Assembly (NCBI RefSeq): GCF_000416985.1
Contig: NZ_ATDL01000014.1
Location: 310,001-374,000, forward strand
Direction of reading: 5' to 3'
From: Sphingobacterium paucimobilis HER1398
Lineage (GTDB): Bacteria > Bacteroidota > Bacteroidia > Sphingobacteriales > Sphingobacteriaceae
DNA length: 64,000 nt
Of this stretch, positions 62,884 through 64,000 are shown piece after piece. Each line of letters starts with the position of its first letter. The first letter of the stretch is position 1. Below the pieces are notes generated by a model that did not search any database, had not been told where the DNA came from, and saw nothing but the letters and a program-made list of their open reading frames with translations. The translations under genes were made by a program, and so were the position numbers.

Positions 62884-62919
62884 CAAGATAATAAAAGATG
62901 AAAACCAAATAATATATAT

Positions 62920-64000
62920 ATGAACAAATTGTTTAGCGGTCTTTTGAGTGTATCACTTTTCTTTGTGCAATACTCTGCTGATGCCCAGATGAAAAAATTG
63001 AACTTCGATGAGTCCTGGGGAAGGGGGTACACGGTCACAAAAGCGATAAATGGTTATCCAGGATGGGCTGATAAAGATCATTATCTAGAGACGGATGCCA
63101 ATGATCATAAGATGTACAAAGTAGATGTAAAATCTGGTAAGCGAGAGTTATATATATCGGCACCGACGAATGATGTACGTGTATTTGTAAAAGATAAAGA
63201 TGTTTATATTAAATATGGTCAAGATGCTGCAAAGAGACTCACCAACTCTCCGGACGAAGAAGAACAAAACCCAACATTATCACCTGATGGTAAACATGTA
63301 GCTTTTACAAAGAAAAGTAACTTATTCAGTGTAGATGTTGCTACGGGTACGGAGGTTCAATATACTAATGACGGAACAGATGTTATTTACAATGGGTGGT
63401 CATCTTGGGTATATTATGAGGAAATATTAGGCAGGCCCACAAATTACAGAGCATTCTGGTGGTCTCCTGATAGCAAACAGATTGCTTTTATGCGATTTGA
63501 CGACACCAAGGTTCCTATGTTCCCAATATATGTGTCCAAGGGACAGAATGGCTATTTGGAAGAAACTATATATCCAAAAGCAGGACAGAGCAATCCGGAA
63601 GTAAAGATCGGGTTTGTAAAAGTAGAAGGGTCGCCTGTAATCTGGGCTGAATTTAATGAAAAAGATGATCAGTATTTCGGACAACCTTATTGGAGTTTCG
63701 ATAGTCAATCAATCATGATTCAATGGATGAATAGAGATCAGAATAATCTGAAATTCTATGCTGTAAACCCTGTTACAGGTGTAAAAAAGGAAATTTATAA
63801 TGAGGTGCAGCCGTCTTGGATAAATTTGGATCACGATGAGCGCATCACTTATTTAGCTGACAACAAACATTATATCCTGAAGTCGGATAAAACAGGATGG
63901 GCACATTATTATTTGTATACACTAGAAGGAAAGCTGTTGAATCCTATTACGCAAGGAGATTGGCAGGTGACTGCACTGGCTCATATTGATGAGAAGAGTA
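62920..64000 (+). CDS. DPP IV-type S9 peptidase, 3' end outside window
   Basis: The first 360 residues of a secreted dipeptidyl peptidase IV-like enzyme, which removes X-Pro dipeptides from peptide N-termini. There is a signal peptide (about 1-25, ending SADA) and the DPPIV_N beta-propeller with NPTLSPDGKHVAFTKKSNLF, GWSSWVYYEEILGRP (containing the double-Glu motif EE that binds the substrate N-terminus) and FWWSPDSKQIAFMRFDD. The catalytic domain lies beyond the window. It would complement the other S9 peptidase and the POT carriers. The ATG at 62920 follows a long leader; no Shine-Dalgarno is evident. Confidence 0.92.
   Translation, partial: MNKLFSGLLSVSLFFVQYSADAQMKKLNFDESWGRGYTVTKAINGYPGWADKDHYLETDANDHKMYKVDVKSGKRELYISAPTNDVRVFVKDKDVYIKYGQDAAKRLTNSPDEEEQNPTLSPDGKHVAFTKKSNLFSVDVATGTEVQYTNDGTDVIYNGWSSWVYYEEILGRPTNYRAFWWSPDSKQIAFMRFDDTKVPMFPIYVSKGQNGYLEETIYPKAGQSNPEVKIGFVKVEGSPVIWAEFNEKDDQYFGQPYWSFDSQSIMIQWMNRDQNNLKFYAVNPVTGVKKEIYNEVQPSWINLDHDERITYLADNKHYILKSDKTGWAHYYLYTLEGKLLNPITQGDWQVTALAHIDEKS

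Overview
The window is about 64 kb of chromosomal housekeeping DNA from a Bacteroidota bacterium, most likely Sphingobacteriaceae (Sphingobacterium/Pedobacter type). The signs are: the Bacteroidota promoter pattern TTTG/TTG-N19-21-TAnnTTTG before many genes; lineage-typical families (DUF3822 beside rsmD, DUF3276/PUR-alpha-like, DUF1573, exonuclease/GIY-YIG fusion, DnaE fused to a proofreading exonuclease, S9 dipeptidyl peptidases); few Shine-Dalgarno sequences; and moderate A+T richness. I see no prophage, insertion sequence, CRISPR array or obvious genomic island.

Layout. 1-7 kb: the 3' part of nuoD, a candidate small RNA, a secreted two-lobed retropepsin-like protein with a PDZ domain, then a minus-strand block (67-aa protein, ftsE, grpE, dnaJ) and an acyl-CoA reductase divergent from a 2[4Fe-4S] ferredoxin. 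7-14 kb: dicarboxylate/amino-acid symporter, dacB-type carboxypeptidase, UMF1-type MFS transporter, lutA-like protein, a Tat-exported sugar isomerase-like protein and a secreted protein. 14-19 kb: three tandem POT/PTR peptide transporters. 19-29 kb: polyprenol-phosphate sugar transferase, ruvB, an outer-membrane-like protein, an S9 peptidase, a RecD-like helicase, DUF3822-rsmD-coaD, and a DbpA-like RNA helicase. 29-35 kb: a second copy of the candidate small RNA, eno, an ftsB-like gene, tRNA-Gly and tRNA-Leu, a secreted glycoamylase-like protein and an OmpA-type lipoprotein. 35-47 kb: a frameshifted PLDc_N-like small gene, dnaE, trxA, a pirin, an ABC-F ATPase, a SIMPL lipoprotein, the exonuclease/GIY-YIG protein, an SGNH hydrolase and an aminotransferase. 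47-64 kb: DUF1573, the Kdo genes kdsD and kdsA flanking recQ, Na+-coupled carriers (AGCS, NhaC), purH and purN, a class-C beta-lactamase-fold hydrolase, a LiaF-like/LytS/LytTR envelope-sensing operon, DUF3276 and the 5' part of a DPP IV gene.

Common themes are peptide scavenging (two S9 peptidases and three POT carriers), envelope building (Kdo, DacB, FtsE/FtsB, OmpA-like) and replication/repair (DnaE, RecQ, RuvB, RecD-like). No complete novel multi-gene system is visible. The most unusual signals are non-coding: a two-copy small RNA with compensatory changes in its terminator stem, an 18-bp perfect palindrome filling the recQ promoter spacer, a long structured leader before the DPP IV gene, and a recurrent promoter geometry that predicts leaderless mRNAs.
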